Shown here: positions 42,459-51,578 of the stretch, in pieces | Layout: every line of letters begins with the position of its first letter | Position numbering within the stretch: the stretch's first letter is position 1 | From: Nocardioides sp. Root682 | Lineage (GTDB): Bacteria > Actinomycetota > Actinomycetes > Propionibacteriales > Nocardioidaceae | Assembly: GCF_001427795.1 (NCBI RefSeq) | Contig: NZ_LMHJ01000001.1 | Coordinates: forward strand, 481,773 to 545,772 | DNA: 64,000 nt | Direction: 5' to 3' | Program-made: the position numbers and the translations under genes | The notes under the pieces: generated by a model | Told to the model about the DNA's origin: nothing | The model's input: the letters and a program-made list of their open reading frames with translations, nothing else | The model's database searches: none

Positions 42459-44086
42459 CGCGTCACCGCCGGGAGCTCGCGGACCATGATCTTGCCCGAG
42501 GCGTTGCGCGGCAGCGCGTCCAGCCGTACGACGTCGCGGGGCACCTTGTAGCCCGCGAGCTGCGAGCGCACGTGCGCCTTGAGGTCGTCCGCCGACACGT
42601 CCGAGGACAGCACGACGTACGCCGCGAGGCGCTGGCCGTAGGCCTCGTCGTCCACTCCGATGACGACCACCTCGCGCACCGCTGCGTGCGCGCCGAGGAC
42701 CTTCTCGACCTCGATCGGGTAGACGTTCTCACCGCCGGACACGATCATGTCGTCGTCGCGGCCGACGACGTAGAGGCGGCCGTCGGCGTCCAGCCGGCCG
42801 ACGTCGCCACTGACCATGTAACCGTCGATGAAGTCCTTCTCCGCGCCAGCGGTGTAGCCGTCGAACGGCGAGGCGCCGCGGACCAGGATCCGGCCGACCA
42901 CGTCGACGCCGGCGTCTCGGCCCGCGTCGTCGATCACCCGCAGCGACGTACCGCGGACAGGCTTGCCCGCCGTGTCCGGTGCGTGCCGCAGGTCCTCGGG
43001 CCGGGCCACGCTGATCTGACCGGCCTCGGTCGCGTTGTAGCTGTTGTGCACGACGTCCCCGAACCGGTCCATGAACGCCAGCACCGACTGCGGACGCATC
43101 CGTGAGCCGCTCGCCGACACGAACCGGAGACTGCCCAGGGAGTACCGGTCGAGGACTGCCGCGGGCAGGTCCATGATCCGCTCGAGCATCACCGGCACCA
43201 CGCTCAGCGCCGTCGCCCGGTGCTCGTCGACGAGCGCCAGGGTCGCCTCGGGGTCGAACCTGCGGCGGGTGACCACGGTGCACGTCATCGTGGCCGCAAT
43301 GACCAGCTGCCCGAAGCCCCACGCGTGGAACATCGGAGCGGCGACGACGGCGGTCTCGCCGCCGCGCCACGGGATCATCTCGAGCATCCCGGCGAGCTCG
43401 TCGGCTCCCCCGCCGCTGCGCCGCGCGCCCTTCGGGGTGCCTGTCGTGCCGGAGGTCAGGAGCACGACGCGGCCGCGGGTCGCGGGCTTCGGCGGCACCT
43501 GCCCGGCGCTGCTCGCGATCAGGCCCTCGATGCTCAGGACCCCCGTGGGAACTGGTGACTCGGTCCATCCGAGGACCTCGACCAGGCCGTCGATCCGTGA
43601 CCGCGCGTCCGCCACGACGTCGGTGAATTCCTCGTCGTAGAGGATCACCCGGGCACCCTCGCGCTCCAGCACGTCGGCCAGCTGCGGACCGGAGAAGCCG
43701 GTGTTGAGCAGCAGCGCGCTGCCGCCGAGGCGGGAGTTGGCGAGCAGCGCGTCGACGAACCCGCGGTGGTTGCGACACAGGATCGCCACCACCTCGACCG
43801 GCCCGCCGGTGAGCTCGAGCAGGCCCGCGGCGAGCGCTGCGGAGCGGTCCTGGAGGTCCTGCCAGCTCAGCGTGCCACGCTCGTCGATCAGCGCAGGGCC
43901 CTTCGGCCGTCGTACGGCGGCGAGGGCGAAGCTCGTGGTCGCGTTGGTGCCCTGCTCACGGAGGACCCGGATCAGCCGCACGTACTTCGCCGGGCTCATC
44001 GGCACCAGCATCCGGCTGCCGACGAGCATGCGGAAGATCCACAGCTGGGTGCGCAGACGCTGCAGCATGCTGGTCACCGGGGTCAT
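42455..44086 (-). CDS. Acyl-CoA synthetase (AMP-forming)
   Basis: Activates fatty acids with ATP and CoA. 543 residues: P-loop LLTSGTTGTPKGARR, adenylate-binding YNATEAGQIS, hinge and signature SGDVGRLDADGRLYVVGRDDD, and the C-terminal catalytic lysine in NASGKIMVREL. The N-terminal 40 residues include an amphipathic helix that may touch the membrane. It supplies acyl-CoA to the two neighbouring acyltransferases. ATG 44086 overlaps the previous stop (ATGA). Confidence 0.92.
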   Translation of the reverse strand: MTPVTSMLQRLRTQLWIFRMLVGSRMLVPMSPAKYVRLIRVLREQGTNATTSFALAAVRRPKGPALIDERGTLSWQDLQDRSAALAAGLLELTGGPVEVVAILCRNHRGFVDALLANSRLGGSALLLNTGFSGPQLADVLEREGARVILYDEEFTDVVADARSRIDGLVEVLGWTESPVPTGVLSIEGLIASSAGQVPPKPATRGRVVLLTSGTTGTPKGARRSGGGADELAGMLEMIPWRGGETAVVAAPMFHAWGFGQLVIAATMTCTVVTRRRFDPEATLALVDEHRATALSVVPVMLERIMDLPAAVLDRYSLGSLRFVSASGSRMRPQSVLAFMDRFGDVVHNSYNATEAGQISVARPEDLRHAPDTAGKPVRGTSLRVIDDAGRDAGVDVVGRILVRGASPFDGYTAGAEKDFIDGYMVSGDVGRLDADGRLYVVGRDDDMIVSGGENVYPIEVEKVLGAHAAVREVVVIGVDDEAYGQRLAAYVVLSSDVSADDLKAHVRSQLAGYKVPRDVVRLDALPRNASGKIMVRELPAVTR

Positions 44087-44874
44087 CCCAGCACCGGGAA
44101 GCGCCGCTTGGCCGCCATCGCGACGAGCGCCTCCTGCATCCGCTCGCGCACGACGCGGTCCACCTCGACCAGGTCGGGGTCGGGACCGAACTCGTCCTCG
44201 ATGTCGATCGGGTCGAGCACGCGGGTCGTGATCTTGGTGGGCAGCGGGAAGTTGAGCGGCGCCGGGACCAGGCCGAACGGGAAGCCGACACCGATCGGGA
44301 ACAGGTCGGTCCGCATGATCTTGCGCAGCGGCGAGTGGCGCCCGATCCACTCCCCGCGCGTGAGGAAGAACTGGGTCTCCTGGCCGCCGATCGAGACGAC
44401 CGGCACGACCGGGACGCCGGCCTTGAGCGCGGTGCGGAGGTAGCCCGTCCGTCCGTTGAAGTCGACGACGTTGGCCTGGAGGGTCGGGCGGAAGGTGTCG
44501 TAGTCGCCACCGGGGAACACGATGGTCACCCCACCGGAGGTGAGGATCTCGTGGGCGGTCTCGCGCGTGGCCTTGACGAAGCCGAACTTGCGCATGACCG
44601 GGCCGGCGACACCGGTGAAGAGCATGTCGTGGGCCAGGCAGTACAGCGGCCGGTCGGCGCCGAACGCGTCCGCGAAGGCCACCGCGATGATCGGGACGTC
44701 CATCGGCATCAGTCCGCCGGAGTGGTTGCCGACGATGAGCGCACCGCCGTCGGGGACCTTCTCCATGCCGCGCACGCTCGAGCGGAAGTAGGCCTTCATG
44801 GCCAGCTTGAGCGCGGGCAGCACCGTGGCGATGTACGCCGGATCGCGACCCTCCAGGGCGCTGTGCGCGCTCAC
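44083..44874 (-). CDS. Lysophospholipid acyltransferase family protein
   Basis: 263 residues. The acyltransferase motif is NHSGGLMPMD; the histidine-aspartate spacing is longer than the usual HX4D, as in the branch that includes diacylglycerol-type acyltransferases. VFPGGDYDTFRP and VVPVVSIGGQ are the later family blocks. It probably acylates a glycerolipid, giving the substrate of the WS/DGAT. GTG 44874 overlaps the first gene's stop by 4 nt. Confidence 0.87.
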   Translation of the reverse strand: MSAHSALEGRDPAYIATVLPALKLAMKAYFRSSVRGMEKVPDGGALIVGNHSGGLMPMDVPIIAVAFADAFGADRPLYCLAHDMLFTGVAGPVMRKFGFVKATRETAHEILTSGGVTIVFPGGDYDTFRPTLQANVVDFNGRTGYLRTALKAGVPVVPVVSIGGQETQFFLTRGEWIGRHSPLRKIMRTDLFPIGVGFPFGLVPAPLNFPLPTKITTRVLDPIDIEDEFGPDPDLVEVDRVVRERMQEALVAMAAKRRFPVLG

Positions 44875-45653
44875 GACGCCGGCTTCCACTGGGCCAGCTC
44901 CTGACGGAGCCGGTCGACGACCGTGGCGAGCACCAACGGGTTGGCGACCATGCCCACGTGGCTGCTCAGGACCTCGATGTTCTCGGCGATCGGATCGGTG
45001 GAGGGATCCACCGTGCAGCCCTGCCACGGGACGATGCCGTCGGTCTTCGACCACACGGCAGTGAGCGGGACCGGCACGGGTCCGCGGAGCAGGTCGATGA
45101 TCTCCCGCGCGTTCGGGACGATGCCGTTCTTCTCCTTCGACTTCTCGAACATGCCCGTGGCGCGGGTGCGCTCCCCCTCGGCCCGCCACGGCGAGCCCAG
45201 GCAGACGACCTGGCGCACCTGGTCGGGGTGCTCGTGGGCGAGCCAGCGAGCGAGCAGGCCGCCGAAGCTCCAGCCCACGACGCTGACCGGCTCGTCGTAG
45301 CGGGCGGCGATGTCCGCGAACCGCTTCGGCAGGCCGGTGACGATCTTGTCGGTCAGTCCGTGGTTGGTGCCCAGGCCCCAGCCATGGACGTTCCAGCCCC
45401 GCTGCGAGAGGTGGGCGCGCAGGCGGCCGGTGAGCTTGTCGTGCGCGGAGAACCCCGGCAGCACCAGCACCGGCCTGCCCTGCCCGAGGTCGCGGTCCGG
45501 CAGCGCACCGGCGGCGAGGTCGATCAGCCGCGAGGAGCCGTACTCGACCGTCCAGCGCGGCAGCTCGAGCAGCATGAGCGCGCGGTGCGGCGCGCCGTTC
45601 GCGCCGGCTGCCGACGCAGCCCCGTCGCCCTGGTCACCTTCGAAGTCGTACAC
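44871..45653 (-). CDS. Alpha/beta hydrolase, first gene of the lipid operon
   Basis: About 260 residues. The segment RPVLVLPGFSAHDKLTG is the oxyanion strand, GWSFGGLLARWLA the nucleophile elbow, and SSHVGM supplies the histidine late in the chain. The start is uncertain: GTG 45680 overlaps the KstR-type operator, ATG 45575 would remove 26 residues, and GTG 45653 has a G-rich site just after the predicted transcription start, so I chose it. A lipase or esterase on lipid substrates is inferred from family and neighbours. Confidence 0.8.
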   Translation of the reverse strand: MYDFEGDQGDGAASAAGANGAPHRALMLLELPRWTVEYGSSRLIDLAAGALPDRDLGQGRPVLVLPGFSAHDKLTGRLRAHLSQRGWNVHGWGLGTNHGLTDKIVTGLPKRFADIAARYDEPVSVVGWSFGGLLARWLAHEHPDQVRQVVCLGSPWRAEGERTRATGMFEKSKEKNGIVPNAREIIDLLRGPVPVPLTAVWSKTDGIVPWQGCTVDPSTDPIAENIEVLSSHVGMVANPLVLATVVDRLRQELAQWKPAS

Positions 45654-45672
45654 GCCGCCGAACCCCCAAATA

Positions 45673-45686
45673 TAGAACACGTTCTA
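45673..45686. promoter_or_regulatory. KstR-type operator in front of the lipid operon
   Basis: TAGAACACGTTCTA: perfect 6-bp arms with a 2-bp spacer, an exact match to the KstR motif TnnAACnnGTTnnA known from mycobacterial and rhodococcal cholesterol regulons. It overlaps a candidate -10 (TATATT on the minus strand, 45674-45669). Confidence 0.7.
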
Positions 45687-45784
45687 CTTTGGACGAGTAT
45701 GGCGTCCCACCGAGCCCCGCGGCAAGACCGAGCGACACAGATCACCCGCGACTCACCCGTGGCGACCCAGGGTCGGTGGTCGGG

Positions 45785-46777
45785 TCAGCGGCAGGGCCAG
45801 GACGTCGAGGACATGGTCCGCCGCGCACCCGACCTGGTGCGCACGACCGCCTTGACCACGCCGGCAGACGCCGGAGCGATCCGCCTCAGCACGATCGACG
45901 AGCGGATCAACGCTCGTCCGCGCAGGACCACGCGGCGCTCCCCGTTGACGTAGAAGGTGATCGACCGGGTGCGCGTCCGGGCGGCACGGCTGAACGCGAC
46001 CCGCACCTCGTTGGAGGTGCAGTTGCGGTGACCCGCCGCGACGAATCCAGTACCACTCCCGGTCAGGGACCGGCGGGTACCGACCGGGACCAGCGCGGCG
46101 GTGCCGGACATGGTCGCCCGCGAGGAGACCGTGGCCGTCCCGCTCGCGAGCAGGCGCGACTTCGACGTGAGGAACGAGTGGATGTTGTAGCTGCCCGGTG
46201 GCACGAGCCGGACGACCGCGCCTCCCTTCGGGATCACGACGTAGAGCGGGGTGGTGGTGCCCGACACCTCGACGCCCGCCTCGGAGTAGCCCACCGCGGA
46301 CCCGCTGGAGCGCACGACGAGCCACGACTTCTTCGTCGCGGTGACATCCATCTCGACACCGCCGAGAGCGTTGGTCATCACCGTGCACGGACGTGGCGAC
46401 GTACCGGGAGTCACCGAGGCCGCCACCGTGGCGGTCAGGTAGGACTTGCGCAGGCCATGGGACGTACTGACCACGCGACCGCTGACCGAACCCGTGCCGC
46501 GGAGGGTCGCACCGCTGCTCGTTCCACGGCGGTCCATCACGGCCGTGTGGGTCTTGCCGTCGAGAGGCACGAACATGTTCGCCGGAACCGGGCCGGTCAA
46601 CGGGATGTGCTGGTTGTCGCACCCGGCGCCGTCCTGCAACAGGGCGACGGTGTAGGCGTACGTCGACTGCGTCTCGCCCGCGGCACGTTCCGCGCCGTCC
46701 GCTCCCGCCGGATGCAGGCCGAGACCCAACCCCAGGACCCCCACCACGCCAGCGCTTGCCCAACGACGAACTGCCAT
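45785..46777 (-). CDS. Secreted beta-rich protein of unknown function
   Basis: 330 residues. A signal peptide (hydrophobic about 8-21, then HPAGADGAE) precedes a long Thr/Ser/Val-rich beta region with four cysteines (about residues 53, 131, 258 and the last but one). No enzyme motif or known domain is recognised. The C-terminal part (FYVNGERRVVLRGRAL) looks like an Ig-like strand pattern. ATG 46777 lies 41 nt after the transglutaminase-like gene stop on the same strand, so it may be the last gene of the PFNA-type operon. Confidence 0.7.
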   Translation of the reverse strand: MAVRRWASAGVVGVLGLGLGLHPAGADGAERAAGETQSTYAYTVALLQDGAGCDNQHIPLTGPVPANMFVPLDGKTHTAVMDRRGTSSGATLRGTGSVSGRVVSTSHGLRKSYLTATVAASVTPGTSPRPCTVMTNALGGVEMDVTATKKSWLVVRSSGSAVGYSEAGVEVSGTTTPLYVVIPKGGAVVRLVPPGSYNIHSFLTSKSRLLASGTATVSSRATMSGTAALVPVGTRRSLTGSGTGFVAAGHRNCTSNEVRVAFSRAARTRTRSITFYVNGERRVVLRGRALIRSSIVLRRIAPASAGVVKAVVRTRSGARRTMSSTSWPCR

Positions 46778-46818
46778 CTTGCCCACTCCCGAGATTGCTG
46801 GTCCGCCGCTGCCGACCG

Positions 46819-49308
46819 TCACGATTTGCGCCTGAAAGTACCACCGCGACGCGGACGCCTGACCAGGCGGCGCACGCCCGAGCGGACCCGGACCACCGGC
46901 CCGAGGTCCAGCAGCCGATGCCCGAACCGCCCGAGCCGCGCGCGAACCCGTCCGAGCCCGGCTCGCCACGGCACCGAGGCCAGCGAGAAGCGGGCGGCGA
47001 TCCGGCGCCACCAGGGAGTCGACTTCCGGATCCGCTTGAGCGCGGAGTCCACGTCCGACCAGTAGGCGCGGGCCTCCTCGATGCTCGGCTCGTCCTCGCC
47101 GTAGACGTGGCGGTCCGCGGTGTGGGCGAGCGTCACCACGGGGACGGCGTCGTAGCGGACGGCCGCGGCGTAGGCGCTCTCGCGACGGGTGGATCCCGGT
47201 GTCGGGCGGACACCGAGGTCACGCATCCGGTCGGCGAGCTCGCGCCAGGCGCCCGTCAACCGCAGCGTCGCGTCACCCGACCGCCTGCGCCGGCGGCGAC
47301 GGAGGAACTTGAAGAGCAGCACGCCCCACAGCGGCGACAGGAGCAGCGCGACCTTGCCGACGTCGAAGAGGACGGCGAGGACCGTGCCGAGCACCTCGAG
47401 GATGTTGACCCCGTCGCGCTTGCCGTCACCCTGCTGGAGGTTGTCGCTCGCCTCCTTCGGCTCACCGGGCACGCGCGGCGGCTGGAGCACCTGCGGCTGC
47501 GGCTCCTCGTTGGGATCGTCGTTGGGACGCCGCAGCCTCTTGTTCTCCTGCGGCGTGGGTTCGAACGGCACCCAGCCGGCGCCCTCGAGCTTGACCTCGG
47601 CCCAGGCCGTCATGTGCTCGCCACGGACCGCACCGCCGCCCGGCGGCACCTTGAACCCGATGACGACGCGGATCGGCAGGCCCATCTCCTGGCCGATCAG
47701 GGCCATGGCGGCGGCGTACTGCTCGGCATTGCCTGCGGGGGTCGGTGTCTTGGCCAGGACGGCCAGCCGGCTGGCGCCGTGACCTGCCGGGACGTAGTCC
47801 TCGACCCCGTCGGAGTAGAACCCGTGCTCACGGAAGGCGTCACGCAGGAACTGGGCGATCGGCCCGGCCTTGCCGCCGCTGAAGCCCGCATCGGCCTGCC
47901 AGCGCTGGACCCGGTCCCTCAGCTCCTCGGGCACGATCGCCGGCTGCGGCAGCGTCACCGAGTCGTCGGCGTCCAGGAGCGTGATCTCCTCCTCGACCAC
48001 CTGGCGGGGCACGACGGCCTCGACCTGGAACGCGGTCCCCCGCTCGACTCCGCCGATCTGCGCGACCGTCTCGGTCTGGCGGTTGATGACCAGCTCGCTC
48101 GCCGCGTCGCCGTCGGTGCGGCCGTCCTTCACCGGCGTCATGGACAGCGTCCTTCCGACGCTGGGCACCCACACGCCGGTGTAGTCGCCGATGGTGATGG
48201 TGCCGCGCGTCGTCGCCTCGAGGTTGGCGTCCGGATCGTTGCGCAGCCGCCGGAAGGTGCCGGAGTCGTGGGCCGACCCCGGGCCACCGGAGACGTTCCA
48301 CACGATGCCGTCGTAGGTGTCCATGACGGCGAGCCGCACCAGGGTGCCGCTCTCCAGGCCGTCGACGGTGAACAGGGTGGCGGTCTTGCCCGGCCCCTTC
48401 TTGTAGGCGCGGAACTTCGACAACGGGCTCGGGTAGTCGCGCGGGTCGAACGGGGTGTCCACGTGGTCGCGCAGCACCACCCGGTTGCCGCCGGGGTCGG
48501 ACACCACCGCGAGGCCCGCGGCGACGCCGCCCGCGAGACCGACGACGACCAGCGTCGACACGATCCGTCGTCCCCACCGGGCACGCACGTTGCGCAGCGA
48601 GCGCCAACGCAGCCAGACCACACCCAACGCCGCCACGGCCAGGCCGCGGGTCATCACCGCCTCGGCCTCGATGTCTCCGAAGGCCGAGGACAGCAGCAGG
48701 ACGAGCACCAGCACCAGGCCTGCGAGACCCGGCCACCGCGACCGCCACAGGAGCACGGCGGCGACCAGTCCGCCGACGAGTCCGGTCACGAGCGGCACGA
48801 TCAGGACCACGCCGTTCTCACCGAGGGGCGCCGGAAGCGTCAGGGACTCGCGCCAGGTGTGCGCCAGGCCGATGACCAGGTCGCGCAGCGAGTCGGCTGT
48901 GGGGAGCACCCCGTTGGTGGCCCGGGTCGGCAGGGCGACGCCGGAGCCGACGGCGAGGTAGGCGGCCACCGCAGCGATGGCGGTCACCCACGGACCCCAG
49001 CGCCAGCGGGCACCGAGCCAGGCGATCGCGACACCGAGGACCAGCCCGATCACGACGGCGGCCAGCCAGCGGGTTCCGAGGTAGACCTCGCCGAGGGGCC
49101 ACGCGCACAGCGTTGCGAGACCGACGACCAGCAGTGCGTCGACGACCGCGAGCCGCCACGACGGCATCGCTCCGCGCCTGCGGCCCTCGGCCACCAGCAG
49201 CATCGGACCACTGCTGCTCAAGGCATCGCTCTCGCGCACGCGCGGTCCGGCCGCGTGCGACGGAGGCGGCGGAGGCGGCGGCGGCGGCGCCGTGGGGAGG
49301 TTCGTCAT
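46819..49308 (-). CDS. Transglutaminase-like membrane protein with degenerate active site
   Basis: 829 residues. After a proline run (PPPPPPPPP) come about seven membrane helices (about 40-250), a large extracellular region with the transglutaminase-like domain (about 500-600), a proline-rich linker, one more helix (about 645-665) and a basic C-terminal cytosolic part. At the three catalytic positions the usual Cys, His and Asp are Ala528 (GNAEQYA), Thr567 (MTAWAEV) and Glu583 (FEPTP). Enzyme activity is therefore unlikely; a binding or scaffolding role is inferred. ATG 49308 overlaps the DUF58 stop by 4 nt. This is the tgm gene of a PFNA-type operon. Confidence 0.88.
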   Translation of the reverse strand: MTNLPTAPPPPPPPPPSHAAGPRVRESDALSSSGPMLLVAEGRRRGAMPSWRLAVVDALLVVGLATLCAWPLGEVYLGTRWLAAVVIGLVLGVAIAWLGARWRWGPWVTAIAAVAAYLAVGSGVALPTRATNGVLPTADSLRDLVIGLAHTWRESLTLPAPLGENGVVLIVPLVTGLVGGLVAAVLLWRSRWPGLAGLVLVLVLLLSSAFGDIEAEAVMTRGLAVAALGVVWLRWRSLRNVRARWGRRIVSTLVVVGLAGGVAAGLAVVSDPGGNRVVLRDHVDTPFDPRDYPSPLSKFRAYKKGPGKTATLFTVDGLESGTLVRLAVMDTYDGIVWNVSGGPGSAHDSGTFRRLRNDPDANLEATTRGTITIGDYTGVWVPSVGRTLSMTPVKDGRTDGDAASELVINRQTETVAQIGGVERGTAFQVEAVVPRQVVEEEITLLDADDSVTLPQPAIVPEELRDRVQRWQADAGFSGGKAGPIAQFLRDAFREHGFYSDGVEDYVPAGHGASRLAVLAKTPTPAGNAEQYAAAMALIGQEMGLPIRVVIGFKVPPGGGAVRGEHMTAWAEVKLEGAGWVPFEPTPQENKRLRRPNDDPNEEPQPQVLQPPRVPGEPKEASDNLQQGDGKRDGVNILEVLGTVLAVLFDVGKVALLLSPLWGVLLFKFLRRRRRRRSGDATLRLTGAWRELADRMRDLGVRPTPGSTRRESAYAAAVRYDAVPVVTLAHTADRHVYGEDEPSIEEARAYWSDVDSALKRIRKSTPWWRRIAARFSLASVPWRAGLGRVRARLGRFGHRLLDLGPVVRVRSGVRRLVRRPRRGGTFRRKS

Positions 49309-50588
49309 GCCGACACCCGTCGTACGGCGACGCCGAGCTCCTCGAGACGCCCGACCGTTGCCACGGCGAGGTCGCCGAGCCACCGCACCGACGGTTCCTG
49401 CCCGACCAGGCACCGCATCGCGATCACGCGGGTGTCGACGGGCAGGTACTGGCGGGCGCGCCGCAGGTCGGTGATGCTCACACCGGAGCCGATGCACAGC
49501 ACCATCACGCTGGCCGCGAGGCCGTCGCCGCTGAGGCGTCGGGTGACGTCGACCAGTCGAGCGGCCTTCCAGTCGTAGGCCAGGCCGGACAGGCCGTCGA
49601 GGAACCGCTGTGCCCCACCCGAGGGCAGCGTCCCGTGGGACGACATGGCGCTGAGCTGCTGACCGTCGGAGAGGGCCTGCGTCCCCAACGACCCCGCGAC
49701 CGAGATGGCCATCTCGAACTCGTCGTCGCTGGCGTAGTCCTCCAGCCGGGAGCTCACCATCGTCAACAGGTGCGAGCGCCGGGTCTCCTCGAACTGGCGG
49801 ACCATGAGGGTGCCGGTCTTGGCGCTCGACTTCCAGTGGATGTGCCGCCGGTCGTCGCCGGGCACGTAGCCGCGCAGCGCGTGGAAGGACACGTCGTTGT
49901 CGGAGATCTTCGGAACGGTGCGGCCCTCGAGGTCGCGCACCAGGCCGGCAGCGGACCCGTCGACCCGCAGCGTCTTCGGGTGGACGTAGAGGGTGTCCAT
50001 CCGGTTGAGGTGCCGCTCCCGGCGCATCAGCCCGAGCGGATCGGAGCGCACCGCCACGACCGGACCCACGTCGAGCACGGCCCGGTGGGCGGTCGGGATG
50101 GCGAAGAGCTCCTCGTGCATCGCACCCGGCGCCAGCGCGGGGAGCTCGAACGCCGCTCGACCGGCGCCGACCGGGAACTCTACGACGAGCGAACGCGATC
50201 GTCGTTGCGTCGGATTGGTCAACGAGAGGTAGCCGTTGGCCCGCTCCCCCACGATCACCCGTTCCCGCGCGAGGTCCAGGCGCGCCACCAGCGGCTGACG
50301 GCCCACCACGAAGAAGATCGCCAGGAGGAGCACCGAGATCAGGAAGATCCCGCCGATGACCAGCTCGCGCCAGCGCAGCAGCGGCCCGGCCACGACCAGC
50401 GCGATCGCCAGCAGGCCCACGATCCAGCCGGCGGCGGTGACGGTCTCGGTGACCGGTCTGACGACCTCACGCACCTTCTCGGTGCGCTCGACCACGCCGT
50501 CACGCAGCGCGCCCCCCAGCGCCTGGCGGCGTCGGGAGAGATCGGAGAGCGTACGGCGCAGGCCGGCCGCCCACGAGCGGGGACTCAT
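49305..50588 (-). CDS. DUF58 family membrane protein
   Basis: 427 residues. Two adjacent membrane helices (about 55-95) are followed by the DUF58 domain with the signature GYVPGDDRRHIHWKSSAKTG (about 240-260), a diverged von Willebrand A-like fold. DUF58 proteins are partners of MoxR ATPases and transglutaminase-like proteins, as here. Start ATG 50588, 4 nt after the moxR stop. It probably acts with the ATPase in assembling or processing a surface protein. Confidence 0.9.
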   Translation of the reverse strand: MSPRSWAAGLRRTLSDLSRRRQALGGALRDGVVERTEKVREVVRPVTETVTAAGWIVGLLAIALVVAGPLLRWRELVIGGIFLISVLLLAIFFVVGRQPLVARLDLARERVIVGERANGYLSLTNPTQRRSRSLVVEFPVGAGRAAFELPALAPGAMHEELFAIPTAHRAVLDVGPVVAVRSDPLGLMRRERHLNRMDTLYVHPKTLRVDGSAAGLVRDLEGRTVPKISDNDVSFHALRGYVPGDDRRHIHWKSSAKTGTLMVRQFEETRRSHLLTMVSSRLEDYASDDEFEMAISVAGSLGTQALSDGQQLSAMSSHGTLPSGGAQRFLDGLSGLAYDWKAARLVDVTRRLSGDGLAASVMVLCIGSGVSITDLRRARQYLPVDTRVIAMRCLVGQEPSVRWLGDLAVATVGRLEELGVAVRRVSA

Positions 50589-50592
50589 CGCC

Positions 50593-51564
50593 TCATCGAC
50601 CAGCCGGCTCCAGCGGAACCGACACGCGCTCGAGGACACGACGTACGACGTCCTCGGACGTCGTACCCCGGAAGTCCTCCTCGGGGTCGAGGACCATGCG
50701 GTGCGCGAGCACGGGGACGGCCAGGGTCTTCACGTCGTCGGGGACGACGTAGTTGCGGCCGTACGACGCGGCCCAGGCGCGGGAGGCGCGCATCAGGGCG
50801 AGGCCGGCGCGGACGCTGGTGCCGAGGACGACCTCGGGTGCCTCGCGGGTGGCCTCGGTGATGCTGGAGATGTACTCGATGATGGCGGGCTCGACGTGGA
50901 CCTGCTGGGCCAGGCGGATCATGGCCAGCACGTTGTCGCCGGTGATGATCGGGCTGACCACCGCGGCCGCCTTGCCCTTGGGTGCGTTCACGAGGATCCG
51001 GACGGTGTTCTCGTGGTCCGGGTAACCGAGCGAGGTCTTGATCAGGAACCGGTCCAGCTGTGCCTCGGGCAGGCGATAGGTGCCGGCCTGCTCGATCGGG
51101 TTCTGGGTCGCGATCACGATGAACGGCTGCCCGACCGCGTGGGTGATGCCGTCGACGGTGACCTGGTTCTCCTCCATGACCTCCAGCAGCGCCGACTGGG
51201 TCTTGGGCGACGCACGGTTGATCTCGTCGGCGAGGACGACGTTGGAGAAGATCGGTCCCTTGTGGAACTCGAACTCCTGGGTCCGCTGGTCGAAGATCGT
51301 CACACCGGTCACGTCGCTCGGCAGCAGGTCGGGAGTGAACTGGATCCGGTGGTGGTCACCGCGGATCGTCTGCGCGATCGCTCGCGCCAACGACGTCTTG
51401 CCCGTCCCCGGGTAGTCCTCCAGGAGCAGGTGTCCCTCGGCGAGGAGGGCGACGAACGCGAGCCGGACGATCTCGGGCTTGCCCAGGATCGCCTGCTCGA
51501 CGTTGGCGACGAGCTGGGCGAAGGTCTGCGAGAACCACTCGGTCTGTTCGGTGGTGAGGGACAT
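50593..51564 (-). CDS. MoxR-family AAA+ ATPase
   Basis: 323 residues. Walker A is YPGTGKTS (about 50-57), Walker B VVLADEIN (about 108-115), sensor and arginine-finger regions follow (TQNPIEQAGTYRLPEAQLDRF). MoxR proteins act as chaperones for maturation of partner complexes, usually with a DUF58/vWA protein, which is the next gene. ATG 51564 is 14 nt after the Ig/Fn3 gene stop. Confidence 0.94.
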   Translation of the reverse strand: MSLTTEQTEWFSQTFAQLVANVEQAILGKPEIVRLAFVALLAEGHLLLEDYPGTGKTSLARAIAQTIRGDHHRIQFTPDLLPSDVTGVTIFDQRTQEFEFHKGPIFSNVVLADEINRASPKTQSALLEVMEENQVTVDGITHAVGQPFIVIATQNPIEQAGTYRLPEAQLDRFLIKTSLGYPDHENTVRILVNAPKGKAAAVVSPIITGDNVLAMIRLAQQVHVEPAIIEYISSITEATREAPEVVLGTSVRAGLALMRASRAWAASYGRNYVVPDDVKTLAVPVLAHRMVLDPEEDFRGTTSEDVVRRVLERVSVPLEPAGR

Positions 51565-51578
51565 GAGGGCCTTTCGGG

